From Symsagittifera roscoffensis (Eukaryota; Xenacoelomorpha; Acoela; Convolutidae): 64,000 nt of DNA. The notes below the pieces were generated by a model, which did not search any database, was not told where the DNA came from, and was given only the letters and a program-made list of their open reading frames with translations. This document shows positions 47,067 to 57,924 of this stretch, one piece after another (the stretch's first letter is position 1; every line of letters begins with the position of its first letter). The DNA lies in NCBI RefSeq assembly GCF_963678635.1, contig NC_087071.1:6463624-6527623 (forward strand). Direction: 5' to 3'. Made by a program: the position numbers and the translations under genes.

Positions 47067-48720
47067 ATTTAACACAAAGGACATAAAAAAAGGTCGTTAA
47101 CTGGAAACCGCGCTTCATAATTCTAAGCAAGAACAAGCCCGGTTTCCGATTCATAGAATTACTGAACCAGCAGTTGTTATCATTAGAAGAAGAAACAATA
47201 AATTCTAACGTCGCAATGAAAGCAGCGATGATTCTCCCACGTCTGCTGCTCCCCAAAACTAAATCAGAAACAAACGGATCAAAATTCTCAAACACTAAGC
47301 AACCGCATAATTTTATGGAAGCAAGGCCTATTAGACGATTTTTTTACAGAAGCGAAAACTCTCCAAATTAGACATCCAAAGCACAAGAAGTCCGAAGTAA
47401 ACGAGGAAGTTAAGCAATTCGATATACTAATGAGCACAAGCATATTATCTGCCGCCATTGGCTGCCTTTCAGACAAGAAAACAAAAGGAGTACTTCCCCT
47501 AAACGAAGTCATTGAAGGAAAAACAGTCCTTTGTATCCTGAAAGAAAAACACCCTCAAGCCAAAAAAGCGAACACCAACTATATAATTGAACTAAGTGAA
47601 GACATAATACCATACCACCCCTCTGTTTTTGAACAAAAATTTGCCAAGACAGTTTGAAAAACAACCCAGAAAAAGCACGGAAGCCACGGACCCTCAGGTC
47701 TAGATGCGTGCGAATGGAGAAAGATATTAACGCACTTCAACCAGACTTGCATTGAGATTTGCAAAATAATTGCTAAACTATCCTATCTGTCCTATAAAAT
47801 AGTGAGTAAAGTTCTCCCCCTTGAAAAAAAACCGAACGGCGCACAACTCGTTTCGCCTGATACCTCTGGACAAAAATACAGGGGTACGGCACATGGGTAT
47901 AGGCGAAGTTCTGAGAAGAATAATTGGCAAAACAATCACCCAATGTATAAAATCAGACACTAAAAATCTCGGAAAGTTTTTCCAACTCTGCTTAGGCCAG
48001 AAGTGGTGAATCGAACATGCTATCCACAGCTTGAGGAACGAGTTTGAGAAACTCGAAACGGACGCCACACTACTTATTGATGCAGAAAACGCCTTCAACT
48101 CGCTCAATAGAGAACTTGCTCTAAAAATGTAGAAATCCTTTGTCCGGCAGCACATCATGCGCTGGCCAACTCATTTAAATATCACTCAAATCTATATGTC
48201 GATAACACAGTTTTGAAACCTACCGAAGGCACAACGCAAGGTGATCCCCTCGCAATGGCTATGTACGAAGTTGTGATAATCCCACTGATTGAACTCCTGC
48301 AAAAACTAAAGCTCACCAAAAAATGATACGCAGATGGTGGAAGCGCTTCAGGTGATCTTAAGAGTCTACGCGCAATACTGGCAACCTGGATGTGCACGGA
48401 AAGGCTTTCGGATACAATGTGAAGCCTTCCAAGTGTCATCTCATAGTAAAAGAAAACCGTCATGACAAGGAAAGAAAAGTTTTCGAAGGCACAATTATTA
48501 CAATGGTAGACGGTTTTACAGTCCTTGGATCGGTTATAGGAGCAACATCAGCATGCGATAGATACATGGAAAGCGAAATTGAAAATACAGCTACCCTAAC
48601 TGAAAAGCTATCAAAAGTAGCAAAAAAAACATCAGCACAAAATGCGTACTCCTGCTACACAAAGGAGGTCCAAAAAAAGCTTTTTAACCAGAACAACTCC
48701 GGAAGCACTTAAGAAAATGG
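47067..48720 (+). pseudogene. RLE LINE: reverse transcriptase, decayed
   Basis: Pieces in several frames: HPSVFEQKFAKTV near 47619, HGPSGLDACEWRKI near 47670, then a piece starting near 47820 with FRLIPLDKNTGVRHMGIGEVLRRIIGK (written in parts here), [13 protein letters not shown] near 48081, TTQGDPLAMAMYE near 48234 and YADGGSASGDL near 48325. The active site is ADGG where ADD is expected, and a TGA lies just before it. Dead copy. Part of this RT is repeated at 54775-55263. Confidence 0.68.
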
Positions 48721-49059
48721 ATGAAAAGGAGAAAAACGTAAGACAGCAGCTACTTCCTAGTATTACTGGTAAAAACCATATAACCGATGAAGATCGCAAC
48801 CTTTTTGCACTACCACTAAGAGTGAGAGGATTAGACCTCCTCAGTAACACTGACTTTTCGAGAACTTATGAGTGGTCACAAGCCATTTGTGATCCGTTAG
48901 AAACCAGTGATCCAGAATTAGCTAAAACAGAACAATCTCTGAAAAATAGAAACATCAAAACTGAGAGACAGAACATTACACTCTCAAAAAAGGATAAAGT
49001 TATGGAAAATTGCTCATCAGAAAAAAACTGACAGTAAATCTAGCGTCACAGAAAGGAGC

Positions 49060-49660
49060 TTCGAATTGGCTAAGCGTGCTACCCTTAAAAATACAATTTC
49101 TCCCTCAACAAATCAGTGTTTAAATGTGGATTACATTTGAGATATGGATGGGAACCTCCAAAAATCTCACATACATGCCCATGTGGCCAACCGTTCACAC
49201 TGACCCACTCTCTGCACTGTCCCAAAGGTGGGTACAATTACCTAAGACATAATGAATTTCGCTATACATTTGCGACACTCCTGTACGAAGTGATGATGTT
49301 TGAAATAGAGCCGAAACTTCACTCGTTAGAACGCGAAAGCTTTCACAACAAAACAACCACTACTGAGAATGACGCTCGATTTGACATCAAGGCAAATGGA
49401 CTCTGGGGAGGCCGATTCAGCCGAACCTTTTTCGATGTAGAAAACTTCAACCCCCATGCTAAATCCTGCCCCTAATCTATATCTGATGCCTACAAATATC
49501 ATGAGAGTGTCAAAACATTAAAATACCAACTAAGAATTCTGGATGTGGAACACAGCAGCTTTATCCCACTAGTTTTTGCGTGTACAGGAGGAGCAGCACC
49601 AGGCTGTACAAAAAACTATTCAGAAACTAGCAGAGTAACTAAGCGAGAAACGGAACGAAT
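49060..49660 (+). pseudogene. RLE LINE: C-terminal restriction-like endonuclease
   Basis: Frame 49116-49475 and beyond: CPCGQPFTLTHSLHCPKGG is a CCHC finger (near 49177), followed by RHNEFRYTFATLLYEV, DARFDIKANG and RTFFDVENFNPHAKSC, the PD-(D/E)XK-like core. SFIPLVFACTGGAAPG lies near 49557 after a stop. This nicks target DNA for target-primed reverse transcription in R2-type elements. Confidence 0.68.
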
Positions 49661-49680
49661 CAAAATTGGAAACAATAAAC

Positions 49681-50056
49681 TTCAAAATTGTAAATTCAAA
49701 CAAACGTTTTCGCACATTTTTGTGCATATTCAGCATTTAAAAGTTCTAAACTATCTGTACAAAATGATCAAAGATCATAAAAAGTGTCATACACATCATT
49801 ACTTTAAAAATTCAACCAATCAAAACTTTACAAATATCACTGCAATTATGTAAGGCTATAGTTCCAGAATCAAAAAATTCTGGCTAAAAATTCTGGCGAA
49901 ATATTTGTAAAGTTTTGATTGGTTGAATTTTTAAAATAATGATGTGTATGAGACTTTTATGATCTTTGATCATTTTGAACATATAGTTTAGAATTTTTAA
50001 AACCTGAAGATTCACAAAAATGTGCAAAAACGCTTGTTTGAATTTAAAATTTTAAC
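49681..50056 (+). repeat. Inverted repeat at the 5' side of the Penelope-like element
   Basis: Left arm 49681-49842 and right arm 49899-50056 are reverse complements over about 155 bases with few mismatches (AATTCAACCAATCAAAAC against GTTTTGATTGGTTGAATT). The right arm sequence recurs in direct orientation at about 53709-53875, after the element. Inverted partial copies at the 5' end are typical of Penelope-like insertions. Confidence 0.65.
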
Positions 50057-50188
50057 GCATTCTCAAAATATTTAGATGTAGAATTTTGAAACCCTACGGC
50101 GTTGAGCCAATTCTCAATTACAGTCTCTCCTACAAGGAGATGTAATTTGAAAATTTTTTCCCTTGTTTCAGTGGAGAAATCTTTTTAG

Positions 50189-50877
50189 TTGAAAAATCTT
50201 TTTATATTTTACCATGTTAGAATTGAAATGGTCTGTATTGTAGCGGCTAGCTCCCTCTACCACAGCCTGGAACAACTTAGCAACCCGGAAAGAGAACAGT
50301 TTCTGCCCAAAATTTTGACTATTCCGGGACGTTCTTTAAGCCCGAACACCAAGAACCCACAGAAGAACCTCGCAAGCCTACTCTGCAGGGCACCTCTAGC
50401 AGAAAAACGTCAAGTGGTGGTGTGGCACGACATCATCAATAATTCTATCAACAGCCATCGCACAAACAATTACAGAGCTTGCACTGCAGTGGAATTGACA
50501 GAAATCCTGAAAACACATATATCAGCGCAATTGTATGCTGTCAGAGAAACGGTACACCGGATATCAGGAAGCAGCTGATCAGCTCGGGTATTCTTGTCAT
50601 TCCTATTGCAAAGTGTCTCATTTCAAAGAGGAAGAGAAGAACGGAGCTGGTCAACGCGTATCAGGCACTGCAACAGGACGTCCAGCTGGAGCTAAAGTCT
50701 TTGAGGATTGTGTTCGAACACCAAGACAACCTGCCAGCTGTCTTGTCCAAGCTTCGTTCAAACACAAAAAAGAAATCGCAATCGAGAATGAAGGCGGAGA
50801 AAAGAAGACTGGTGAACATAGGCGAGGCAACTGTTGGTCCGACTGACGAGGAGGCTTCAACGGAGAGGGTGAGTTAA
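50189..50877 (+). pseudogene. Upstream ORF of the Penelope-like element, unknown
   Basis: Two overlapping frames (50189-50578 and 50479-50877) joined by one frameshift read as one protein: VVWHDIINNSINSHR, CTAVELTEIL, then QLISSGILVIPIAK, SKRKRRTELVNAYQALQQDVQ and a basic end. I do not know the family. It ends close to a good 5' splice site, AG|GTGAGT at 50867-50874, so it could be a first exon. Confidence 0.45.
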
Positions 50878-50984
50878 ACTTGTGTTATTTGAGTTGCTTT
50901 GTGTCACGTGAGGTTTATTCCTCGTGGCGTGCAAACCAATGAGCACAGTTGTACTCCCACCTCCATTCTTGATTTGGTCTTTGA

Positions 50985-52909
50985 AAAACAAACTCATTTG
51001 GAAATTAGTCCGAGATTATGCGTCCATATATGTTAATTTTATCAAGTGTCACCAACGTGTTAAATTTTTGAGAGTTTGTCTAGAAAACGACATTATACCT
51101 GATTTTTTGACGTTTAGGGTACCGGAAAATGGGGTGTTTTCAAACCAAGCGGTACACAGTTTTCATACAAAACTTCTAAGAACGAGATAAACAAGGCAAG
51201 GACAGATGAGAAAAACGTTGAAGTCAAACTAGAAAGGGCGAGAGGCGCAGTACAGAGGGGTGTAGATGAGAAGTTTTGGCCTTCGGTAATTAAATATTTA
51301 AGTCTTAGGGGACAAAGACAAACAGCAACAGTCAAAGAGACCCATCAGAAGAAGCTAATGAAACTATCAGAAAGGCAAGAACGACCTCTACGGAAGCAAG
51401 GTGAGGGTTCGGTAAGAGCTCTTGATGATGTTGAATTACCAAATTGGGTGCAGCAAGTGTTCGCATTAGGGCCGGAGCATCCCGCCAGAGATAAATTTAA
51501 TGAGACACACTTTCTCGCCGACATTGACATCTTTCTATCGGATCTCAAAAATCGTAAAGTCCCCGGAGAGGCCCTTTGTGAGATCGAAGCTGTGGCGAAA
51601 TCCTATGCTAAAAGGGTGAAACAAACACCATCTGACAAAGGCGTTGAGAAGGCCCGAAAGTATCTGAAGAGTAATGTATTAGTTGCGTTACCGTATGACA
51701 AAGGCGTGGGTTTTTGTGTAATGAGAAAGGACACCTACGAGAACAAGTTGTCGGTTACATTAGATTCAAATCAATTCAGCAAAAGTAAAGAAACAAGTGA
51801 TGCGATTGTTTTGAAGATAGAAAGAGACATCAAAAAGGAGTTGTTGGCTATGAGGAAAAAAGATGAAATAAGTGAGAGTCTCTACACAAGGATGAGGTCT
51901 ACTGGGGGCAGACCGCCAGGCTTTATGGGTTGGCGAAAGTGCATAAAGTGAAGACCCCATTAAGACCGGTCCTCTCCTTGCCTGGTAGCTCTTATTATAA
52001 CTTGAACAAGGTTCTTGCAAAATTTATTGAGAAAATTGGGGGCGCAAACATCGAAATCAACTCATTAGATGCGAGAGAAATCTTAGAGAGCACTAATCTT
52101 GAGTCCAATGAAAATTTGATATCTCAAGATGTGAAGAGCTTGTACAAAAATGTTCCACTGAAAGAAGCAATAGACATAGCTCTGAGAAAACTGTATGAGC
52201 CAGATGAACCACCATCAACTGATAGGAAAACCATGAAGAAACAGTTAGTCAAGTCCATTTCAAGTGCAATGAAACATGATACGTTCAGAAAGATGGTTTA
52301 GCAGTGGGGGCATCTCTTGCCGTTATTTTAGCAAATCTTTGGCTGAAGCAGTACGAAACTGCACTATCGAGGGATATTCCCGAAATGTTTTTGCCAGAGA
52401 AAGATCTTCACGGAATATTTCCCGAGTGCAATAAGAAAGTCACGTACAGGTCAAAAGGTGTAGAATGTGAATGCTGTTTGAACTGGTATCACGTAAAATT
52501 TGGTGATATATCAGATGATGAAAATCAAAATATAAGTGAAACCGTCTGGTACTGCAGAAAATGCATCGCAATAAGAGAGAAAAATAAGTCAGTGCAACAA
52601 GCTAAGTTATTTCTCCGTTACGTTGACGATATAGTGAGAACAGTGAAGGGTGATCCTGAAAAAGTGCTACGGGCTGCAAGCTTACTACATCCAAATTTAC
52701 AGTTCACAGTAGAGACACCAAGCACAAACGGAAATTTAGCATTTTTGGATTTACAATTTAGTATTGACAGAAGCAGGAAAAATAGCTGTGGGTGGTACCA
52801 AAAACCAACAGATACAGTTACCATACTAAATTTTAGAAGCTGCGCCCCCTTTCAGTACAAGAGAAGTGTGATAGAAGGAACTGTTCACCGGGTTTTCCGC
52901 AGTACGTAA
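50985..52909 (+). pseudogene. Penelope-like reverse transcriptase with inserted PHD-like finger
   Basis: Broken by shifts near 51185, 51925 and 52300. Read in order: HQRVKFLRVCLEN near 51049, a Lys/Glu-rich helix, LVALPYDKGVGFCVMRKD near 51682, the GLAKVHKVKTPLRPVLS region near 51930 (motif around FYGLPKVHK), QDVKSLYKNVPLKEAI near 52126, GASLAVILANLWL near 52307, and RYVDDI with YVDD at 52619-52630. Between the last two blocks sits a finger, C at 52427 to YCRKC at 52564, of PHD type (VECECCLNWYH... VWYCRKC). Its H-x2-C cysteine is Phe. Stop TAA at 52907. Confidence 0.78.
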
Positions 52910-53047
52910 ACATGGGAAGAATATGATAAAGCTATGAAAATCAACCGTGAGCAGTGGTTGGATAATCAATATCCGGAAAGTTGGTCGTCGCGGGTTGCAT
53001 CCCATGCCCTTGAAAAGATCATCAGCGAGGGCAAAAACAAATAAAAT

Positions 53048-53539
53048 ATGGCTGAGAAAAAGAAGCCCTGTGATTATAGCAGTGATTCACCACCAATCTT
53101 GATGGTCCAATATATGGGGAATCACAGTCAGATATTAGCAAAAAAAGTGCGCGATATCACCAATTCGCTGATAATATTCACGACGAGGAAATTGAAAACT
53201 TGTATTCCCTCTCTAAAATCCTCCTTTTCCAGTGAACTGAAATCAAAAGTGGTGTACCGACTTGAATGTTGTGGGTGCAAATCCATCTATGTTGGCCAGA
53301 CGGTCCGACATCTCACCTTAAGGATTGAGGAACACCGAAAAGAGGATACCCCAGTTGGACAGCATATAAGGCAGTGTGGTATTGAGAGTGGTAAATCTGA
53401 GTTTAATTGGAAAATAATCGACCACGCGTCCAGCAGCATCAAGTTACTTACATTAGAGGCGCTGCACATTAGGAAAGAGAGACCGGCAGTTAACACGCGC
53501 GACGAGTTTAGAAGTAGGGAGCTGACACTAAGGCTATAG
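53048..53539 (+). pseudogene. Penelope-like element: GIY-YIG endonuclease domain
   Basis: Same frame as the RT C-terminus, separated by TAA 52907 and TAA 53042. Motifs: KVVYRLECCGCKSIYVGQT (near 53247), LTLRIEEHRKED, VGQHIRQCG and LLTLEALHIRKERPAVNT. The Cys-x-x-Cys before YVG is typical of Penelope-like GIY-YIG domains, which nick the target. Ends TAG 53537-53539, overlapping the terminal repeat at 53529. Confidence 0.82.
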
Positions 53540-53900
53540 TTCCAGAATCGAAAAATTCTGGCTAAAACAACAAAATTTTGAAACAACTTACATGTTAGCA
53601 TGAAAATTAGCGACAAAAAGAAAATGTTAAAACAAAAATGATGAAAACTCTCAGAAATTTGTGACAAAAGGTTTAAAGTTGTTACATAATAGTTGTTACA
53701 TAATTTCAGTGATATTTGTAATGTTTTGATTGGTTGAATTTTTAAAGTAATGGTGTGTATGACACATTTTATGATATTTGATCTTTTTGTACAGATAGTT
53801 TAGAAATTTTAAATCCTGAATATGCACAAAAATGTGCGAAAACGTTTGTTTGAATTTACAATTTTAACGCATTCTCAATAAACTTTGTAAGAATGTAAGT

Positions 53901-54774
53901 ACCGGTATGCAAGTACACAATTTAAATCGTGTCGGTATGTAAGTACCCAAATTAAATTTCTTGAGTGTGTTTTACATTGTTATGTTGAATTAGGGAGAGT
54001 TTTATGTTGATCCATCCGAAATGGATCAAAGGTTCACTGTCTAATAAAAAGTAACTCTATGCGTAAGGTTCCGACCCTGTTTTTAATGGAGTTCGTGTGT
54101 TTTGGTCATTTTGAGACCTACGCATGGGGCGTTCTTTTTTCTAGAGTGGGGGGGGGAGTGGTATTTTGGTAGTAGCCCTTAAGCTGTAGTGCGGTATGTA
54201 GTCTCATGTCGCAAGTGAACTGACTTGGCTCCGACCGTTTGAGGTAGAAAAACACAAGAGATAGTGTCACTGACTCTTGAGCCAATTGGGCCTATTTTTT
54301 ATTTTTACCTCATATGTGACTTAACTAGGCGACTGTTACATTGGTTGACTTTTAATTATTTGTTTTTTGTTTTTGTGTTATTTTAATTTTTTGTTTTTGT
54401 TCAATTAATATGCATTTCTAGAAACTCAGGTACTACTATGATAGAGTGTTCCCTCGAAAAAGCAACTATGATAGACAGGTTCCGCATGCATTTCGCATGT
54501 TATAGTTTTGGAAACTAATTTGTGTATAAATTATTCATTTGTAATAGTAATAATATTAAAACAGAATTTAGTGTAGCACCCGGGGGAGATCTTCCCGTGT
54601 TCCAGTTTTCCAAAGTTCGTTTCAAAAATCTTGCAAAATATGTTATGCCAAAAACTTTTCATACTGAAAATTGTAATCACTATTGTTTATTGAAATTTGC
54701 TCGCCTTAATTTATTTTACGGTTTAACAACCATTTGATTGGGTTGACTTATTTGTCATCAAAACCCAATCAAAC
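53901..54774 (+). other. Noncoding stretch with hairpins 3' of the Penelope-like element
   Basis: No supported gene. It holds the near repeat GTATGCAAGTAC/GTATGTAAGTAC at 53909 and 53935, and GATCCAT-CCGAA-ATGGATC at 54009-54027 followed by CCTGTTTTTAATGGAG near 54077 (the bipartite motif of the LTR-like repeats). A perfect 12-bp inverted repeat TTTGATTGGGTT/AACCCAATCAAA lies at 54733-54773. Confidence 0.45.
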
Positions 54775-55260
54775 TGGCAAAACAATCACCCAATGTATAA
54801 AATCAGACCCTAAGAATCTCGGAAAATTTTTCCAACTCTGCTTTGGCCAGAAGTGTTGAATCGAATATGCTATCCACAGCTTGAGGAACGAGTTTGAGAA
54901 ACTCGAAACGGACGCCACACTACTTATTGATGCAGAAAATGGCTTCAACTCGCTCAATAGAGAACTTGCTCTAAAAAATGTAGAAATCCTGTCCGGCAGT
55001 ACATCATGCGCTGGCCAACTCAAAAAAAGATCCCTCAAATCTATATGTCAATAACACAGTTTTGACACCTACCGAAGGCACAACGCAGGGTGATCTATCG
55101 CAAGGGCTATGTACGAAGTTGTGATACTCCCACTGATTTAACTCCTGCTAAAACCAAAGCTCACCAAAAAATGGTACGCAGATTGTGGAAGCGCTTCAGG
55201 TGATCTTCAGAATCTCCGCGCAATACTGGCAACCTGGATGTGCACGGAAAGGCTTTCGGA

Positions 55261-55263
<3 letters not shown>
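54775..55263 (+). repeat. Partial copy of the RLE LINE RT
   Basis: Matches 47925-48415 closely, starting at TGGCAAAACAATCACCC and ending at CTTTCGGATAC, with its own indels and stops. Its end coincides with the tail of the minus-strand LINE, so that LINE inserted into it. Confidence 0.75.
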
Positions 55264-55298
<35 letters not shown>

Positions 55299-55300
55299 AA
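55263..55300. repeat. (TAC)n microsatellite, LINE 3' tail
   Basis: About 12-13 units of TAC on the plus strand (TAG-type units on the LINE strand). It joins the LINE 3' end to the interrupted RLE LINE fragment. Confidence 0.8.
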
Positions 55301-55370
55301 AAAAATTATTCCCTTTAAAATATAAAAGCATCAAACAAAAAAAAAACGGTATGATTATGTACACAAGACA

Positions 55371-57050
55371 TCACGAACGGCAATTTATGCAATGGCAACA
55401 AAGTAGCATTGAACAAGAAATGTTTAAGTTGAACATATAAATTCTATTTTTCAAGTAGATTTTCAATTTTGCTTTGAAAGTTTCAGGCGATGAGAAAATA
55501 TCGGCTATGTTGTTTGCTGAAATCATGTTGGCATACCGATAGACGCGATAGAAGAAAAATTGCTCTGTAAAGAAGAGTCGACAATTCTGGGTTGTTGAAA
55601 GCTTAGGGCGTGAGCTATTGCGAAGGTCTTTGGCTGCAAAGGTAAAATTTATGTATCTGTAAAGGTCAAAATCAAATTGATCAGTTAGGACTCGATTAAG
55701 AAAACACATATCATGTAAAGCTATAGTGAAGGAAATTGGCAAGGAATTCGTTTTTCTAAAATGTTCTGTATAGTCGTTCACTCCCGTTACCCATTTCAAA
55801 CTTTTTCTGTTAAAAAATTCTAGTTTGCGGCGATATGTTAAAGATGGAAACCAGACCTGACTACCGTATAATAAAATACTCATAATACATAGCTGGTAAT
55901 ATTTGAATTTGGTTCTCATGGATGCTCTATCAGGGATTGAACGTTTTAAGAAATGGAAAGCTTTGTTAACTGCGACCAGTTTGGTTTTAATGCGGATATC
56001 CCACTTTAAATCACTAGATATCGTTACTCCGAGATCTTTGATAGATGAAACTGACGGAATTAGGTAATCATTAAGGCAAAGAGTAGATTTGGGGGAAGTT
56101 GAGTTAATACAAATAACTTTGCATTTATCAGAATTAAATGTCATTTCGTTTTCAAGCGTTCAATTGATAAATAGATCAATGTCTATTTGAACTAAGGAAA
56201 AGTCATATTTTGAATAGAGTTTGCTGTCATCGGCAAACAGAAAGCATTTAGAGGTTTTCAAGACAACTGGCATGTCATTAATGAAGAGTATAAATAGCAA
56301 AGGGCCGAGTACACTTCCTTGCGGAATACCACTTGTTACATGGCCTTTTGGAGATGCTTCATTGTTAATTAAGACAATTTGCGTGCCGTTTGTGAGATAG
56401 GAAGCAAAAAGTTCAAGAAAACTAATGTCAAAGCCTAAATTACCAAGTTTCGATATAAGTATATGATGAGGAACTTGATCAAAAGCCTTGCGAAAATCGA
56501 AGTACACAGAAAGGCATTCGTTTTTTGCCTCGACGTCGTTATAAATCTGATCTAGGTATTCAAGAAGCTGAGTAACAGTCGATCGCTTGGTCATAAAACC
56601 ATGTTGAGCAGGTGTAACTTTAGCCTGAATTTTAGGATAAATGAAATTGAAGATCATTCTCTCCAGATTGATCAATAATTGAGGCAATATGCTAATCGGG
56701 CGATAATTTTCAACATTTTCGGGACTACTAGATTTAAGAATTAGCGTAAAAAACGCACATTTCCAATGTTCTGGCCACGTTTTAGTTTCCAAAACCTTGA
56801 CAAAGAGCTGCACGACTAGAGGAGATATTAATTCACTGCAGCAGTTAGGAATAAAGGTTGGGAGGCGGTCGTTGGTAATACAAGTAGTTTTAGCAAATCC
56901 GAGAGCTTTCTCGAACTTTTTAAGGTTGACATGGAGATCGGATAGAAAAATGGTGGGTTTTTCGGGTTCTAGAAACACTGAACAGAAGTAATCGTTCAAA
57001 AGAATGGCTATTTCAATAGAAGTGGATGCTTTTCTATTCATCCAGTGCAT
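55371..57050 (-). pseudogene. Jockey-like LINE reverse transcriptase
   Basis: One minus-strand frame from 57050 to 55371, broken by a single TGA at 56162-56160 in a place where Trp fits. Blocks: FFTLILKSSSPENVENYRPIS region near 56740, AQHGFMTKRSTVTQL near 56610, VYFDFRKAFDQVPHHIL near 56500, GIPQGSVLGPLLFILFINDM near 56315, FLFADDSKLY near 56235, LKWDIRIKTK, YGSQVWFPS and RKLEFFNRKSLKWVTG. FADD is intact. Further frames upstream (57541-57185) hold the linker. Nearly whole RT, the least decayed LINE RT in the window after the 2A LINE. Confidence 0.85.
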
Positions 57051-57826
57051 TTGGTTTGGTAGTTTCCTTTTGGTAAAAGATCGAAGTTATTTAAAGCAAT
57101 CACGGGTAGAATTTGGTCTTAAAGATTCAAGGAGACAAATTCTATCCAACTCGATTGAATTGTTAAGGTCTTGTTAGATCGAAGCTAAATGATTTGTGTT
57201 GGCTGTCCGTTTAGATATGGAATATGAACTGTATGCCACGAATAATAATAGGGAAGTTGCTGGCGTCTTTTAGTTTTATGTGCGCATGATAAAAAAATTG
57301 CATGATTGATCTGAGCGTACCAGCTATCTACATAATCATTAGTGGTGGAGATTGAATAACATGAGTTTTGCTCCACAATGAGTTTGGTAAAGCAAGGGCT
57401 GATGTTACTATTGAAGATCGAATGAGAGAAAGATGATTTAGATAGAGAGGATTTCATAAAATTCCCAATCACAGTAGGCGCTGCTTCAGGAATGGTAAAA
57501 AAAAGCAAATAAAGGAAAACGGTCTGAGTAAAGCACTTCATTTACAAATGCAGTGAACAATTCTGTGTGCGAAGTTAAAATGATATCAAAAGTTATGCCT
57601 GAGCGATGTGTGGTTTCATATATAAGGGGCATTAAGCTATGATCCTCAATAACCTCTAGGAACAGTTTTGAGTAATCACAGCCTCCATCAGAAGATGCCC
57701 AACAGATATCATGCAGATTTAGGTCACCTAAGATTGTGTACGAACTAGAACATTAATCAATTTGGAGTTAAATTATCGCATTGAATCAGCAAGCATTTTG
57801 GCAGGTATCTAAAATTGCGACGAAGC

Positions 57827-57846
57827 GGGGGGGGGGGGGGGGGGGG
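57827..57846. repeat. Poly-G run of 20
   Basis: Twenty consecutive G at the 5' edge of the minus-strand LINE. Its length is likely to be unreliable in assembly. Confidence 0.8.
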
Positions 57847-57924
57847 TTGTAAATAAGGAGGAAAATATGTTAACTGCACCCGAATATATTGAAAGGTTTT
57901 ATATATATCTTTAAGTGTTTTTGG

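Larger units (their letters stand above)
49851..53900 (+). mobile_element. Penelope-like element with GIY-YIG endonuclease
   Basis: Bounded by direct copies of TAAGGCTATAGTTCCAGAATC (49851 and 53529) and of the GTTTTGATTGGTTGAATTTTTAAA block (about 49912 and 53723). Between them lie a decayed upstream ORF, an RT with Penelope motifs and a GIY-YIG domain. The flanks act as the terminal pseudo-LTRs of this class. Confidence 0.75.
55263..57825 (-). mobile_element. Jockey-like LINE, minus strand
   Basis: Read on the minus strand it has the end of an APE endonuclease (ILGDLNLHDICW near 57720, then SGITFDIILTS), a linker (57541-57185), RT, a C-terminal domain and a 3' tail of about 13 TAG units (55300-55263 on this strand). 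The 5' end is incomplete and adjoins a 20-base poly-G run. Confidence 0.72.
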
